Origin: JADMIH01 sp035274425 | GTDB lineage: Bacteria; Chloroflexota; Chloroflexia; QHBQ01; JADMIH01 | NCBI GenBank assembly: GCA_035274425.1 | Contig: DATEOC010000022.1 | Coordinates: 1 to 64,000 of the forward strand | Direction of reading: 5' to 3' | Length of the DNA: 64,000 nt | Shown here: positions 8,862 to 17,006 of the stretch, in pieces | Layout of the letters: each line of letters opens with the position of its first letter | Numbering within the stretch: the first letter of the stretch is position 1 | Made by a program: the position numbers and the translations under genes | The notes under the pieces: model-generated | Told to the model about the DNA's origin: nothing | What the model saw: the letters and a program-made list of their open reading frames with translations, nothing else | Databases searched by the model: none

Positions 8862-8937
8862 AATCCTCTCCTTATTGTCCGCCAGATACCTGGCTGTGGT
8901 ATCGACCCGTGCGTCGGTCCTCACAGCAAATCTACCT

Positions 8938-9051
8938 GTAGGGGCGGTTCGCGAACCGCCCTAACGTGAACACTTTCGAACCGCCCTAGCGTGAACACTT
9001 TGATGTAAGCTGGTACGGTGTCGACCAGGGCGGTTCGCGAACCGCCCCTAC
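8938..9051. repeat. MITE-like element, gtaggggcg family
   Basis: The terminal inverted repeats are gtaggggcggttcgcg and its complement ending cgccccta-c. Each end contains its own palindrome (ggcggttcgcgaaccgcc). The interior holds a direct duplication of a roughly 26-nt block (cgaaccgccctaacgtgaa and cgaaccgccctagcgtgaa). Related copies are at 18539, 29117, 34638 and 44951. Confidence 0.8.
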
Positions 9052-9061
9052 TTGCAGGTCT

Positions 9062-9091
9062 TTGCTCAGGCGGAACATGTCAAAGTATAAT
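9062..9091 (+). promoter_or_regulatory. Candidate sigma-70 promoter for the APH-like kinase
   Basis: TTGCTC (9062-9067), an 18-nt spacer and TATAAT (9086-9091). Transcription would start just ahead of the Shine-Dalgarno at 9098-9104. It lies directly beside the palindromic element. Confidence 0.4.
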
Positions 9092-9109
9092 CCATTCGGG
9101 GGAGTAGAG

Positions 9110-9922
9110 ATGAGTAAAGGGGTACTAGTAGGCAGGGGCCGCACAGCCGACATCTACGCATGGGGCGATACGAGCGTGCTGAAGCTCTTCCACGCGGACC
9201 GCTCGGCGAGTACCGTGGAGTATGAAGCAAAGATTGCGAGGGCGGTTCACGCGTCCGGCGCGGCCTCTCCAGCTCTCATAGATGCCGTCGTGGTAGAAGG
9301 GCGCCAGGGCCTCATCTATGAGCGCGTTTACGGTCCGTCTCTTGCCGGTGTGCTCAGGTCTAAACCCTGGAGGCTGCCTCGTTTGACTCGCACCTTCGCG
9401 TTGCTACACGCGTCAATGCACCGCCGCACCGCACCAGACCTTCCATCCCAGCGTGACCGCCTGACGTGGAAAATAGAGGTGGCAGACCCCTTGCCGGCCA
9501 ACCTCAAAGAAGCTGCATTACAATCACTTTCGCGGCTCCCAAATGGCGACATCCTCTGCCACGGCGACTTCCACCCTGAGAACGTCATAATGTCCCCTCG
9601 TGGCCCGGTCGTAATAGATTGGATAGATGCCACGCGCGGTAATCCCCTGGCCGATGTGGCTCGTACTTCCCTGCTCCTCGCAACTGCCCACCTCCATCTC
9701 CCCTCAAGCATCTCTTCGATAGCTGCCCGCTTACTGATCACCACTTTGCGCAACCTCTACCTGACTCACTACCTGAGAGCGACCCGCACCTCGCGGGCAC
9801 AGATTGAAGCCTGGCGCCTACCCGTCACCGCCGCCCGCCTTGAAGAGGGGATAGCTGAAGAAGAAGCCTGGCTACTGGAGGCAGCTGAGGATGCTGCGCG
9901 GACGACGGACGATAGACAATAG
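9110..9922 (+). CDS. Aminoglycoside phosphotransferase (APH)-like kinase
   Basis: About 270 residues from ATG 9110, with GGGGGAG at 9098-9104. It shows a protein-kinase-like fold: a small glycine-containing N-terminal motif LVGRGRTADIYAWGD, SVLKLFH (candidate ATP-lysine), LIYERVYGPSL in the hinge, and the catalytic loop LCHGDFHPENVIM followed by VVIDWIDAT (the magnesium Asp). The spacing is that of APH/choline-kinase-like enzymes rather than eukaryotic-type kinases. The C-terminus (about 215-270) is helical. Such enzymes phosphorylate small molecules; the substrate is unknown and antibiotic resistance should not be assumed. Confidence 0.8.
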   Translation: MSKGVLVGRGRTADIYAWGDTSVLKLFHADRSASTVEYEAKIARAVHASGAASPALIDAVVVEGRQGLIYERVYGPSLAGVLRSKPWRLPRLTRTFALLHASMHRRTAPDLPSQRDRLTWKIEVADPLPANLKEAALQSLSRLPNGDILCHGDFHPENVIMSPRGPVVIDWIDATRGNPLADVARTSLLLATAHLHLPSSISSIAARLLITTLRNLYLTHYLRATRTSRAQIEAWRLPVTAARLEEGIAEEEAWLLEAAEDAARTTDDRQ

Positions 9923-9973
9923 ACGATGAAAGCTAGAAAACTTATCAGAAGGAGAAAGACTGTAACTCTCTGC

Positions 9974-10057
9974 CTGTCATTCCGAACGTAGTGAGGAATC
10001 TCCGAGCTTGGATGTATGGATAGATGTTTAGATTCTTCGCTTCGCTCAGAATGACAG
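9974..10057. repeat. REP-like palindromic element (tcattccgaacg family), second copy
   Basis: Arms ctgtcattccgaacgtagtg and cttcgctcagaatgacag are imperfectly complementary, with inner gaggaatct/agattctt blocks. Same family as 5568-5648. The two arms have diverged, so this copy is older or recombined. Confidence 0.75.
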
Positions 10058-10084
10058 GGGAAGAGTACAGTTCTCGTAGGTCAT

Positions 10085-10148
10085 ATCACGCATCACGCAT
10101 CACGTTTCACTCTATCGTCTGTCGTCCGTCGTCCGTCGTCCGTCGTCC
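10085..10148. repeat. Heptamer-periodic repeat, composite
   Basis: This run of 7-nt units passes in unbroken register from atcacgc to atcacgt, ttcactc, tatcgtc, tgtcgtc and then four cgtcgtc-type units. It lies in the spacer before the ECF sigma gene. Confidence 0.85.
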
Positions 10149-10210
10149 CGCCCGGAACCTCCCACCCTCATACGGTGTATACCCCATATTAGACCTCTCC
10201 AGAGAGGCCC

Positions 10211-10786
10211 TTGTTGAATGAACCTGATCTGATAAGCCGCGCACGCACGGGCGACGAAGCGGCCTGGGAGATGCTTGTCCGCGAGCACCAGGAGCCGATA
10301 TTTCGCCTTGCCTATCTGCTGCTCGGCGATTCTCACGAGGCTGAGGATGTTGCGCAAGATACTTTCATACGGGCCTTTCGCGCCCTTCACACTTTCGACA
10401 TAGCACGTTCCATGCGTCCCTGGCTCCTGACAATAGCCTCCAACCTGGCACGCAACAAAATGCGGTCACTAAGCCGCTACCTGGCGGCCCTGCGGCGCAA
10501 CGCTCGATTGGAGCCTGCGGTGGCCGATCCTGCTGTTTCGCCGGGCGAGCGAAGCGCCCAGCAATGGGAAGCTAATACCCTCTGGCAGGCTGTTCGTCGC
10601 CTGAAGACCCACGAGCAAGAGGTGGTCTATATGCGCTATTTCCTGGAGTTGTCGGAGGTCGAAATGGCGAGTGCTCTTCAAGTCGCACCAGGCACGATAA
10701 AATCGCGCCTCCACCGTGCTATCGCCCAGCTACGCACGTTGGTTGACAGCGATTTTCCCGCCCTGCGGGAGGAGCGCCAGGCATGA
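10211..10786 (+). CDS. ECF-type RNA polymerase sigma factor
   Basis: 191 residues. Region 2 is about residues 22-90, with EHQEPIFRLAYLLLGDSHEAEDVAQDTFIRAFRAL and RPWLLTIASNLARNKMRS. Region 4 (about 125-180) has EQEVVYMRYFLELSEVEMASALQVAPGTIKSRLHRAIAQL-type sequence, a helix-turn-helix for -35 recognition. Regions 1 and 3 are absent, as in ECF sigma factors. The start is TTG 10211 or 10214 behind AGAGAGG. The stop overlaps the ATG of the next gene by 4 nt. That membrane protein is therefore its probable anti-sigma factor or co-regulator. The upstream spacer is full of heptamer repeats and shows no clear autoregulatory promoter. Confidence 0.92.
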   Translation: MLNEPDLISRARTGDEAAWEMLVREHQEPIFRLAYLLLGDSHEAEDVAQDTFIRAFRALHTFDIARSMRPWLLTIASNLARNKMRSLSRYLAALRRNARLEPAVADPAVSPGERSAQQWEANTLWQAVRRLKTHEQEVVYMRYFLELSEVEMASALQVAPGTIKSRLHRAIAQLRTLVDSDFPALREERQA

Positions 10787-12087
10787 GCGACCAACGCCTC
10801 CTTGATCCGATGGACGAGCATCTGCGCGGTATCGCAGCGTCATTTCCCTACCCGCCTACGCCCGATATTGCCGGTGCCATGAGGCAGAGATTGGCACGCG
10901 TGAATACCGCACAACCTGCTACAGTGCGCCCGCGCCGCAGGCTCGCATGGGGACTGGCAGCGCTGTCGGTGCTCCTCTTCCTGGCTGCTCTCCTTACCGT
11001 GCCCGAAGTCCAGGCGTTCGTGCGGTCCCTGTTCCGTATTGGGGCTATAGAAGTAGTGGTCGCCACTCCGGTGCCAACATCCGATCTGACCACGCCTGAA
11101 CCATCCCCCATCCCCTCTAACCCGCTTGACCTCGTAGGTGAAACTACCTTAGCGCTAGCCAACGAGGAATTGCCCTTCACAATCAAGTTGCCGACCTATC
11201 CGGCCGATCTCGGCAAGCCAGACAGGGTTTTCGTACAAGACCTGAACGGCTCGGCCCTGATTCTCGCCTGGACCGTGCCCGGCAACCGCGACCAGGCGCG
11301 CCTGGTGTTATACGCGCTCGGTCCTGGCGTGCATGGTGAGAAAATGCTGCGCGGCTCCACGATCATCGAGGAAACTTCGGTCAAAGGGCAGTCCGCCCTG
11401 TGGGTACGCGGCAGCCACTGGCTGCGATTCTATGGGGAGGGCGGGCGTCCCGAGTTTGCGCCCCGGCGGCTGGTATCTGGCAATTTGCTCTTGTGGAAAG
11501 CGGAAGGCATAACTTACCGGCTGGAGACCACCCTGCCGCTCGAAGAGGCAATACGCATCGCCGAATCGCTCGCAGTTCTCCCGGACATCGAGACTCCCCT
11601 ATCGGTAAGGGACCAGACGCCCCCCGGCTGGGCGCGGAACCTGGCGAGCGCAACTACTCTAGATGATGCGCGTAAGCGGGTATCTTTCACCATCAAGTGG
11701 CCTGCTTACCCCAGTTACGTGGGTGAGCCTGACCTGGTGTTCTACCAGGACTTGACGGGTCCAATGGTGATTTTAGCATGGTACGCTCCGGTCGAGAGCG
11801 ACAGGATGAGAACGCTCCTCTATGAAATGGCTGTCGGCAGTGCCGCTGAAAAGACCCTTGCTGGACGCAATCTCATTGAGGAGACATTAGTGCATGGACA
11901 TCCGGCACGGTGGGGGAGCACTGCGCATCTCCTGACCCTCTATGATGAAGGTGGGGGTGGCAACCTCAACTCCGAGCGCTACGTACCTGGTTCCGTGCTC
12001 CTGTGGGAGGAGGATGGCGTCGCCTACCGATTAGAAACGCCTGCCGACCTATCGGAGGCTGTGAAGATTGCCGAGTCGGTACGGTAG
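10783..12087 (+). CDS. Membrane-anchored putative anti-sigma factor with duplicated DUF4367-like domain
   Basis: 434 residues, translationally coupled to the ECF sigma gene (ATGA). A cytoplasmic N-terminus (about 1-50) is followed by one membrane helix (AWGLAALSVLLFLAALLTV, about residues 56-74). Then comes a Pro/Ser/Thr linker and two extracellular repeats of about 130-150 residues. Both repeats share FTIK-(L/W)-P-x-YP, a VF-x-QDL-x-G block, LILAW/VILAW, IIEET/LIEET, and a terminal LLW-x-x-x-G-(I/V)-x-YRLET-x-x-x-x-EA-(I/V)-(R/K)-IAES motif typical of DUF4367. This is consistent with an envelope sensor that sequesters the sigma factor. The short N-terminus lacks a recognisable zinc-binding anti-sigma motif, so the interaction is inferred from gene order. 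Confidence 0.75.
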   Translation: MSDQRLLDPMDEHLRGIAASFPYPPTPDIAGAMRQRLARVNTAQPATVRPRRRLAWGLAALSVLLFLAALLTVPEVQAFVRSLFRIGAIEVVVATPVPTSDLTTPEPSPIPSNPLDLVGETTLALANEELPFTIKLPTYPADLGKPDRVFVQDLNGSALILAWTVPGNRDQARLVLYALGPGVHGEKMLRGSTIIEETSVKGQSALWVRGSHWLRFYGEGGRPEFAPRRLVSGNLLLWKAEGITYRLETTLPLEEAIRIAESLAVLPDIETPLSVRDQTPPGWARNLASATTLDDARKRVSFTIKWPAYPSYVGEPDLVFYQDLTGPMVILAWYAPVESDRMRTLLYEMAVGSAAEKTLAGRNLIEETLVHGHPARWGSTAHLLTLYDEGGGGNLNSERYVPGSVLLWEEDGVAYRLETPADLSEAVKIAESVR

Positions 12088-12116
12088 ATGGGGCGGACGA
12101 AAGACGAAGGACGATA

Positions 12117-12226
12117 TTAAACACAGAGACACAGAGAGCACAAAGGTAACACAGAGATTTTTCGGTTACCATAAACCCTCTAATAATCTCTGTGCGTCCT
12201 CTGTGTCTTTGCGTCTCTGTGTTTAA
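12117..12226. repeat. Palindromic acacagagac-type element
   Basis: Outer arms ttaaacacagagac (12117-12130) and gtctctgtgtttaa (12213-12226) are perfectly complementary. The interior continues with cacagag/ctctgtg blocks. A related but non-palindromic ctttgtgt-type run is at 59886-59921. It lies in the 300-bp spacer between the anti-sigma-like gene and the BMP lipoprotein. Confidence 0.75.
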
Positions 12227-12230
12227 TCCA

Positions 12231-12271
12231 TCATCCGTCGTCCGTCGTCCGTCGTCCGTCGTCCGTCGTCC
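12231..12271. repeat. Tandem heptamer array cgtcgtc
   Basis: Near-perfect tandem copies of a 7-nt unit (gtcgtcc) directly upstream of the BMP promoter. There are no spacers and no palindromic repeats, so this is not a CRISPR. Confidence 0.9.
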
Positions 12272-12281
12272 TTGACAGGGC

Positions 12282-12310
12282 TTGACGCCCGGCAAGAGGA
12301 TGCCTATAAT
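12282..12310 (+). promoter_or_regulatory. Near-consensus sigma-70 promoter of the BMP transporter
   Basis: TTGACG (12282-12287), exactly 17 nt, then TATAAT (12305-12310). A second TTGACA is at 12272. The predicted 5' leader is about 70 nt, up to AGGAGG at 12380-12385 and ATG 12391. Confidence 0.75.
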
Positions 12311-12390
12311 AACTCGACAGAGCGCCCGGCCATCGCACCGGACGCGCGTTGATATACGTCTGGCAAGTTACAAGACTACAGGAGGAAAGT

Positions 12391-13956
12391 ATGTCTACCA
12401 AGAGGAGAATCTTCGGACGGGCGGGGGCATCATTGGCGGCTATGCTGATGGTGATCCCTATTCTGGCGGCCTGTGGCGGCACCGCGGCGAACACCCCCGT
12501 GCCAAACACGGCAGTGCCAGCAACAGCTGCTCCCACAGCTATGGCGGCTACAGCCGAGCCGACGGCGATGCCGGCAACAGCTGAGCCGACGGCAATGGCA
12601 ACAACCGCAGCTACGGCAATGGCTACCACAGGCACCATGGCGGATATGACCGTGACGATGAAGGAGCAGAACGCCTCCGGTCAGAACGGCACGGCCACTG
12701 TCAAGCAGAGTAGCACAGGTTGGGTTGTCACTATCGACATAAGCGGCGGCACAACTGAGCCTCAACCGGCGCACATCCACAAGGGCACCTGCGCCAACCT
12801 CGACCCCGCGCCTGCCGTGGCCCTGACTGCCGTGGTCAATGGCAAGAGCGAGACGACAATATCAACTTCCGACTTCACGATGGCACCCGGTCAGGCTTAC
12901 GCCATCAACGTGCACAAGAGCGCGGCTGAAGCTTCTGTTTACGTCTCCTGCGGCGACATCACCGACAGCAGCATGATGGGCAACGAGACCCCTGGTGCCG
13001 TCATGACCCCAGGCGCGGGCGGCAGCCTCAAAGTCGGCCTCGTTACCGACGTGGGTAAGGTCAACGATGGCACCTTCAACCAGTTCGCTTATGACGGGCT
13101 CAAGCGCGCAGACACGGAGCTTGGCGTCGAGACCAACTTCATCGAAACAACGGCATCCGCGGACTACGACAAGAACCTTGAGCAGTTCGCCTCGCAGAAC
13201 TACGACATGATCATAGCGGTCGGCTTCCTGATGGGCGATGCATTGAAGGCCGCTGCTGCAAAACACCCGACCATCAAGTATGCTATCGTGGACTACGCCT
13301 ATAGCCCCGACATCCCCAACGTGCGCGGTCTCGTCTTCGCCGAGGACCAGTCGGGCTACCTCGCTGGTGTGCTTGCCGCTTCCATGAGCAAGAGCAACAT
13401 CATAGGCGTGGTGGGAGGCATAGAGACTGTACCTGCCGTAAAGAAGTTCGTGGTAGGCTATGCGAATGGCGCCAAGTCTATCAAGCCTGACATCGAAGTC
13501 AAGCAGGTCTATATCGCTTCCTTCACCGACCGCGCGCGTGGCGCTGAAGCTGCCACAAGCTTTATCGCTGAGGGTGCGGACGTTATCTTCGGTGCTGGCG
13601 GGCAGACAGGCTCCGGCGCTATCCAGGCCGCTGCCCAGGCAGGGGTATGGGTGATCGGCGTGGACCAGGACGAGTACGTCACCACCTTCCAGCGCGGCGC
13701 GGCACCCGGCTCCGACAAGATACTCTCCAGTGCGGGCAAGCGTGTGGACAACGCGGTCTTCTCCGCCATCAAGTCGGCGCAGGACGGCTCGTTCGCGGGC
13801 GGCACACAGCTCTACGACGCAGCCAGCCAGGGTGTGGGCCTCGCCCCGTTCCATGACGCTGACGCCTCCATCCCGGCCGAAGTAAAGACCAAGCTGGACG
13901 AAACCCTCAAGGGTCTGGCCGACGGCTCCATCAAGACGGGCGTGACCGTTCCATAA
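12391..13956 (+). CDS. BMP-family ABC transporter substrate-binding lipoprotein with extra N-terminal domain
   Basis: About 521 residues from ATG 12391 (AGGAGG just upstream). A signal peptide ends in a lipobox LAAC (Cys28). A long Ala/Thr/Pro linker with repeated TAEPTAM-like units follows (about 30-85). Next is a beta-rich domain of about 100 residues (TVTMKEQNASGQNGTATVK ... PAHIHKGTCANL ... VYVSCGD), which resembles CHRD/SOD-like extracellular modules and has two Cys. From about residue 210 the classical BMP/PnrA fold begins: LKVGLVTDVGKVNDGTFNQ, VGFLMGDAL, GIETVPAVKKFVVGY and IFGAGGQTGSGA. BMP proteins bind nucleosides or purines. The extra domain is unusual. It heads a four-gene transporter operon. 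Confidence 0.92.
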   Translation: MSTKRRIFGRAGASLAAMLMVIPILAACGGTAANTPVPNTAVPATAAPTAMAATAEPTAMPATAEPTAMATTAATAMATTGTMADMTVTMKEQNASGQNGTATVKQSSTGWVVTIDISGGTTEPQPAHIHKGTCANLDPAPAVALTAVVNGKSETTISTSDFTMAPGQAYAINVHKSAAEASVYVSCGDITDSSMMGNETPGAVMTPGAGGSLKVGLVTDVGKVNDGTFNQFAYDGLKRADTELGVETNFIETTASADYDKNLEQFASQNYDMIIAVGFLMGDALKAAAAKHPTIKYAIVDYAYSPDIPNVRGLVFAEDQSGYLAGVLAASMSKSNIIGVVGGIETVPAVKKFVVGYANGAKSIKPDIEVKQVYIASFTDRARGAEAATSFIAEGADVIFGAGGQTGSGAIQAAAQAGVWVIGVDQDEYVTTFQRGAAPGSDKILSSAGKRVDNAVFSAIKSAQDGSFAGGTQLYDAASQGVGLAPFHDADASIPAEVKTKLDETLKGLADGSIKTGVTVP

Positions 13957-13964
13957 TCAATTCT

Positions 13965-14027
13965 AAATTATGAATTTTGAATTTTGAGTTGGTACAAAGC
14001 TAACTCAAAATTCAAAATTCATAATTT
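13965..14027. promoter_or_regulatory. Perfect 26-bp-arm AT-rich stem-loop inside the transporter operon
   Basis: The left arm 13965-13990 and right arm 14002-14027 are fully complementary, with an 11-nt loop. Each arm is itself built of gaatttt-type 7-nt units. It sits between the lipoprotein stop and the ATPase Shine-Dalgarno. By analogy with other binding-protein operons, it probably stabilises or partly terminates the transcript so that the lipoprotein is made in excess. Confidence 0.7.
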
Positions 14028-14050
14028 AACATTCCCCGAAGGGGAGAGTG

Positions 14051-15604
14051 ATGCCGCCTGTTCTGGAAGTACGGGACATCACAAAGCGATTCCCCGGTGT
14101 GCTCGCCAACGACCACATCAGCTTTACGCTGGAGCCGGGCGAGATACACGCCTTTCTCGGCGAGAACGGCGCGGGGAAATCGACCCTGATGAACATCCTT
14201 TACGGGTTGTACGACCCTGACGAGGGTGAGATATTCATCAACGGCAAGAAAGTTAACATCCGAGGCCCGAACGATGCTATTCGCCAGGGCCTCGGCATGG
14301 TACACCAGCACTTTATGCTCGTGCCCACTCTCACGGTGGCCGAGAACGTGATGCTGGGTACCGAGATCACAAAAGGTCCTCTCCTCGATGAACGAGAGGC
14401 CAACAGGCGCATCGGCGAAATATCCGAGCGTTATGGCCTCTCCGTCCCGCCCGACGCGCTTGTGCTGGACCTGCCTGTAGGCGTGCAGCAGCGCGTGGAG
14501 ATCATAAAGACCCTCTACAGGGGGGCCGATATACTTATCCTCGATGAGCCGACCGCCGTCCTTACCCCCCAGGAAGCGGACGACCTCTTCGTCACCCTCC
14601 ACTCGCTGGTTGACCAGGGGAAGTCGCTCATCTTCATAAGCCACAAGCTGCGCGAGGTGCTTGAGATCGCCGACCGCATCACTATTCTGCGGCGCGGGCG
14701 CGTGGTCGGCACCACCATACCCTCCCAGACCGACAGCGCCGGACTCGCCGCCATGATGGTGGGGCGCGAGGTAAACCTGACAGTTGATAAGGAGCCTAAA
14801 GAGCCTGGGTCTGTAGTGCTTGATGTGCACGACCTGGTCGTTCTGGACGACCGGCGTACCGTAGCCGTGGACAGACTCTCCCTCGAAGTGCGCGCCGGGG
14901 AGGTGCTAGGCATCGCGGGGGTGCAGGGCAACGGCCAGACCGAGCTTGTGGAAGCGCTGACGGGGCTGCGGCCCGTGCAGTCGGGTGCGGTGCGCCTCAT
15001 GGGGCACGACACCACCCACGCCGTGCCTCGTCGAGTCATAGAGGATGGGGTAGCCCACATACCGGAGGACCGCCACCGCCACGGCCTGGTTCTTAGCTAC
15101 CCCTGCTCCGACAATATGGTCCTCTCCACCTATTACCTCGACCCATTCGCTCATGGTATCGTAATCGACGAGGGGGAGATAGAGGGCCAGGCACGCCGCC
15201 TCGTCAAAGCATTCGACGTGCGCACTCCCGGCATATTGACCGCTGTCGCCACCCTTTCCGGCGGCAACCAGCAGAAGGTTGTGGTGGCGCGTGAGTTCTC
15301 GCGCCCCATCAAGCTATTGATCGCTGCCCAGCCGACGCGCGGACTCGATGTTGGCTCGATAGAGTTCATACATAAGGGTATCATCCAAAAGCGTGATGAG
15401 GGGATTGGGGTGCTGCTCGTCTCCGCCGAGCTGGACGAGATAATGGCCCTCTCCGACCGTATCGCGGTCATGTTCAAGGGTAAGGTGATTGCTGCCCTCC
15501 CCGCCGCGAGCGCCACCAGGGGGGAGTTGGGCTTGTTGATGGCGGGGATAACTGATGGGCAGCCACAGGAGCCGCACTCCGCGCTCGAAGGGGCGACTGC
15601 TTGA
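14051..15604 (+). CDS. ABC transporter ATP-binding protein, nucleoside/simple-sugar type (two NBDs)
   Basis: 517 residues from ATG 14051 (GGGGAG at 14041-14046). Two ATPase halves are present. The first has Walker A GENGAGKSTL, Q-loop MVHQHFML, a degenerate signature and Walker B ILILDEPTAVLTPQE. The second has the degenerate Walker A GVQGNGQTELV, signature LSGGNQQKVVVAREF and an AQPTRGLDVGS D-loop, as in the RbsA/NupO-YufO class. It energises uptake of the nucleoside captured by the upstream lipoprotein. The stop overlaps the next permease start (TGATG). Confidence 0.95.
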   Translation: MPPVLEVRDITKRFPGVLANDHISFTLEPGEIHAFLGENGAGKSTLMNILYGLYDPDEGEIFINGKKVNIRGPNDAIRQGLGMVHQHFMLVPTLTVAENVMLGTEITKGPLLDEREANRRIGEISERYGLSVPPDALVLDLPVGVQQRVEIIKTLYRGADILILDEPTAVLTPQEADDLFVTLHSLVDQGKSLIFISHKLREVLEIADRITILRRGRVVGTTIPSQTDSAGLAAMMVGREVNLTVDKEPKEPGSVVLDVHDLVVLDDRRTVAVDRLSLEVRAGEVLGIAGVQGNGQTELVEALTGLRPVQSGAVRLMGHDTTHAVPRRVIEDGVAHIPEDRHRHGLVLSYPCSDNMVLSTYYLDPFAHGIVIDEGEIEGQARRLVKAFDVRTPGILTAVATLSGGNQQKVVVAREFSRPIKLLIAAQPTRGLDVGSIEFIHKGIIQKRDEGIGVLLVSAELDEIMALSDRIAVMFKGKVIAALPAASATRGELGLLMAGITDGQPQEPHSALEGATA

Positions 15605-16851
15605 TGCCGGACGAAGCTGACAGACCAGCTAACGAAGTGCCTGGTGACGCGTCCGTTCAGGCCGTCCCATCGGAGGGTGGCACCAGCTCCACGGGGAGTG
15701 CTGACTACCCACCCGCGCCCCTGGTAGAGCCTGGGCGCACGCATGCCGAGCCGCCGGAGGGACCTCGCAGAGGCCTGAACTGGGGGGCTTTGCTTGGTGA
15801 GACGCTGGTGCCTCTGCTGGCTATCTTCACCGCCCTGGTGATAGGCGCGCTCATTATCCTGCTGACCGGCACCGATGTAGGCAAGGCGTATGGGGGCCTC
15901 TTTGTTGGCGCGTTCGGCTCTCCTGCGGCCCTGGCGAATACCCTTGTAGAGGCTACTCCCTTCATATTCGCAGGATTGGCTGTTGCTGTCGGCTTCAAGT
16001 GCGGCCTCTTCAATATTGGCGCTGAAGGTCAGCTAGGTATGGGCGCGATGGCGGCTGCGGTGGCTGGTTACGCCATTACGGGTCTGCCGGTCTTCATCCA
16101 CCTCCCTTTGGCGCTGATAATTGGCATAATGGGGGGTGCGATATGGGGCGCGATCCCCGGCTACCTGCGGGCCAAGACAGGCGCGCATGAGGTCATCACG
16201 ACCATCATGCTCAACTACATCGCCATCATCCTTACCGATTATCTGATCAATGGCCCTTTCCTGGACAAGGCGGCGAGCGCTCCACAGACGCCGACTATCC
16301 AGCAGTCCGCCGAATTGCCTTTCCTCTTCGGCGTAGATTATCGCCTGCACGCCGGCTTTATCCTGGCGATAGCGATGGCGTTCTTTATATGGTGGCTGCT
16401 CAACAAGACGACCATCGGCTTCGAGATACGCACCGTCGGCTCTAACCCTGACGCCGCACAGTACGCGGGCATGAGCATCACGCGCAATTTCGTGCTGGCG
16501 ATGGCTATCAGCGGCGGGCTTGCTGGATTGGCCGGGGTGGGTCAGGTGCTGGGTTTGCAGCACAAGCTTCAGGCCTCTTTCTCAGCGGGATATGGGTTTG
16601 ACAGCATAGCGGTCGCGCTCCTGGCGCGTAGCAACCCTATCGCCATCATACCTGCTGCCATATTCTGGGGTGCGCTCCGACAGGGTGCTGGCCTCATGCA
16701 GACCGAGAGCGGCATATCGAAAGACCTCATCAACATCATCCAGGCATTGGTAATCGTCTTCATAGCCGCCGACCAGATCATACGCTGGCTCTACCGCGTC
16801 CGCCGTGGTGGGTCTGGGCAGGCGGTCTTTACGCGGGGCTGGGGAGGGTGA
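15604..16851 (+). CDS. ABC transporter permease, nucleoside type (NupP/YufP-like)
   Basis: 415 residues from ATG 15604, overlapping the ATPase stop by one base. The N-terminal 65 residues are polar and Pro-rich, an unusual extension. About ten hydrophobic segments follow. Family motifs include AVGFKCGLFNIGAEGQLGMGA (conserved FNIG-EGQ) and GAHEVITTIMLNYIA (EAA-like contact loop, E-V-I-x-T-I-M-L-N). Near the end are GSNPDAAQYAGMSI and AVALLARSNPIAIIPAAIFWG. It forms half of the membrane channel of the BMP transporter. Confidence 0.95.
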   Translation: MPDEADRPANEVPGDASVQAVPSEGGTSSTGSADYPPAPLVEPGRTHAEPPEGPRRGLNWGALLGETLVPLLAIFTALVIGALIILLTGTDVGKAYGGLFVGAFGSPAALANTLVEATPFIFAGLAVAVGFKCGLFNIGAEGQLGMGAMAAAVAGYAITGLPVFIHLPLALIIGIMGGAIWGAIPGYLRAKTGAHEVITTIMLNYIAIILTDYLINGPFLDKAASAPQTPTIQQSAELPFLFGVDYRLHAGFILAIAMAFFIWWLLNKTTIGFEIRTVGSNPDAAQYAGMSITRNFVLAMAISGGLAGLAGVGQVLGLQHKLQASFSAGYGFDSIAVALLARSNPIAIIPAAIFWGALRQGAGLMQTESGISKDLINIIQALVIVFIAADQIIRWLYRVRRGGSGQAVFTRGWGG

Positions 16852-16854
16852 GGC

Positions 16855-16977
16855 GAGTGCGGAGTGCGGAGTGCGGAATGAACGATAGATGCTAGAGGAT
16901 AGACGATAGAATGAAACGTGAAACGTGATGCGTGAGTAATTACCGACTATTTTGGACTTTGAACTTTGAACTATTAA
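16855..16977. repeat. Spacer made almost entirely of 7-nt periodic units
   Basis: Starting from three gagtgcg units, the spacer between the two permease genes runs in 7-nt register through gaatgaa, acgatag, aggatag, aatgaaa, cgtgaaa, cgtgatg, cgtgagt and then ttgaact units. No gene or terminator is visible. Confidence 0.8.
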
Positions 16978-17006
16978 GAATGAGTGTGTATTTGGGGGTG
17001 TGAGAG

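Noticed and set aside
12231..12271. Tandem gtcgtcc array as a possible CRISPR
   Set aside because: The unit is 7 nt with no spacers, and no cas genes are in the window.
12862..13854. 330-codon antisense ORF opposite the BMP gene
   Set aside because: It is a GC-rich shadow frame; the plus strand has signal peptide, lipobox and BMP motifs.
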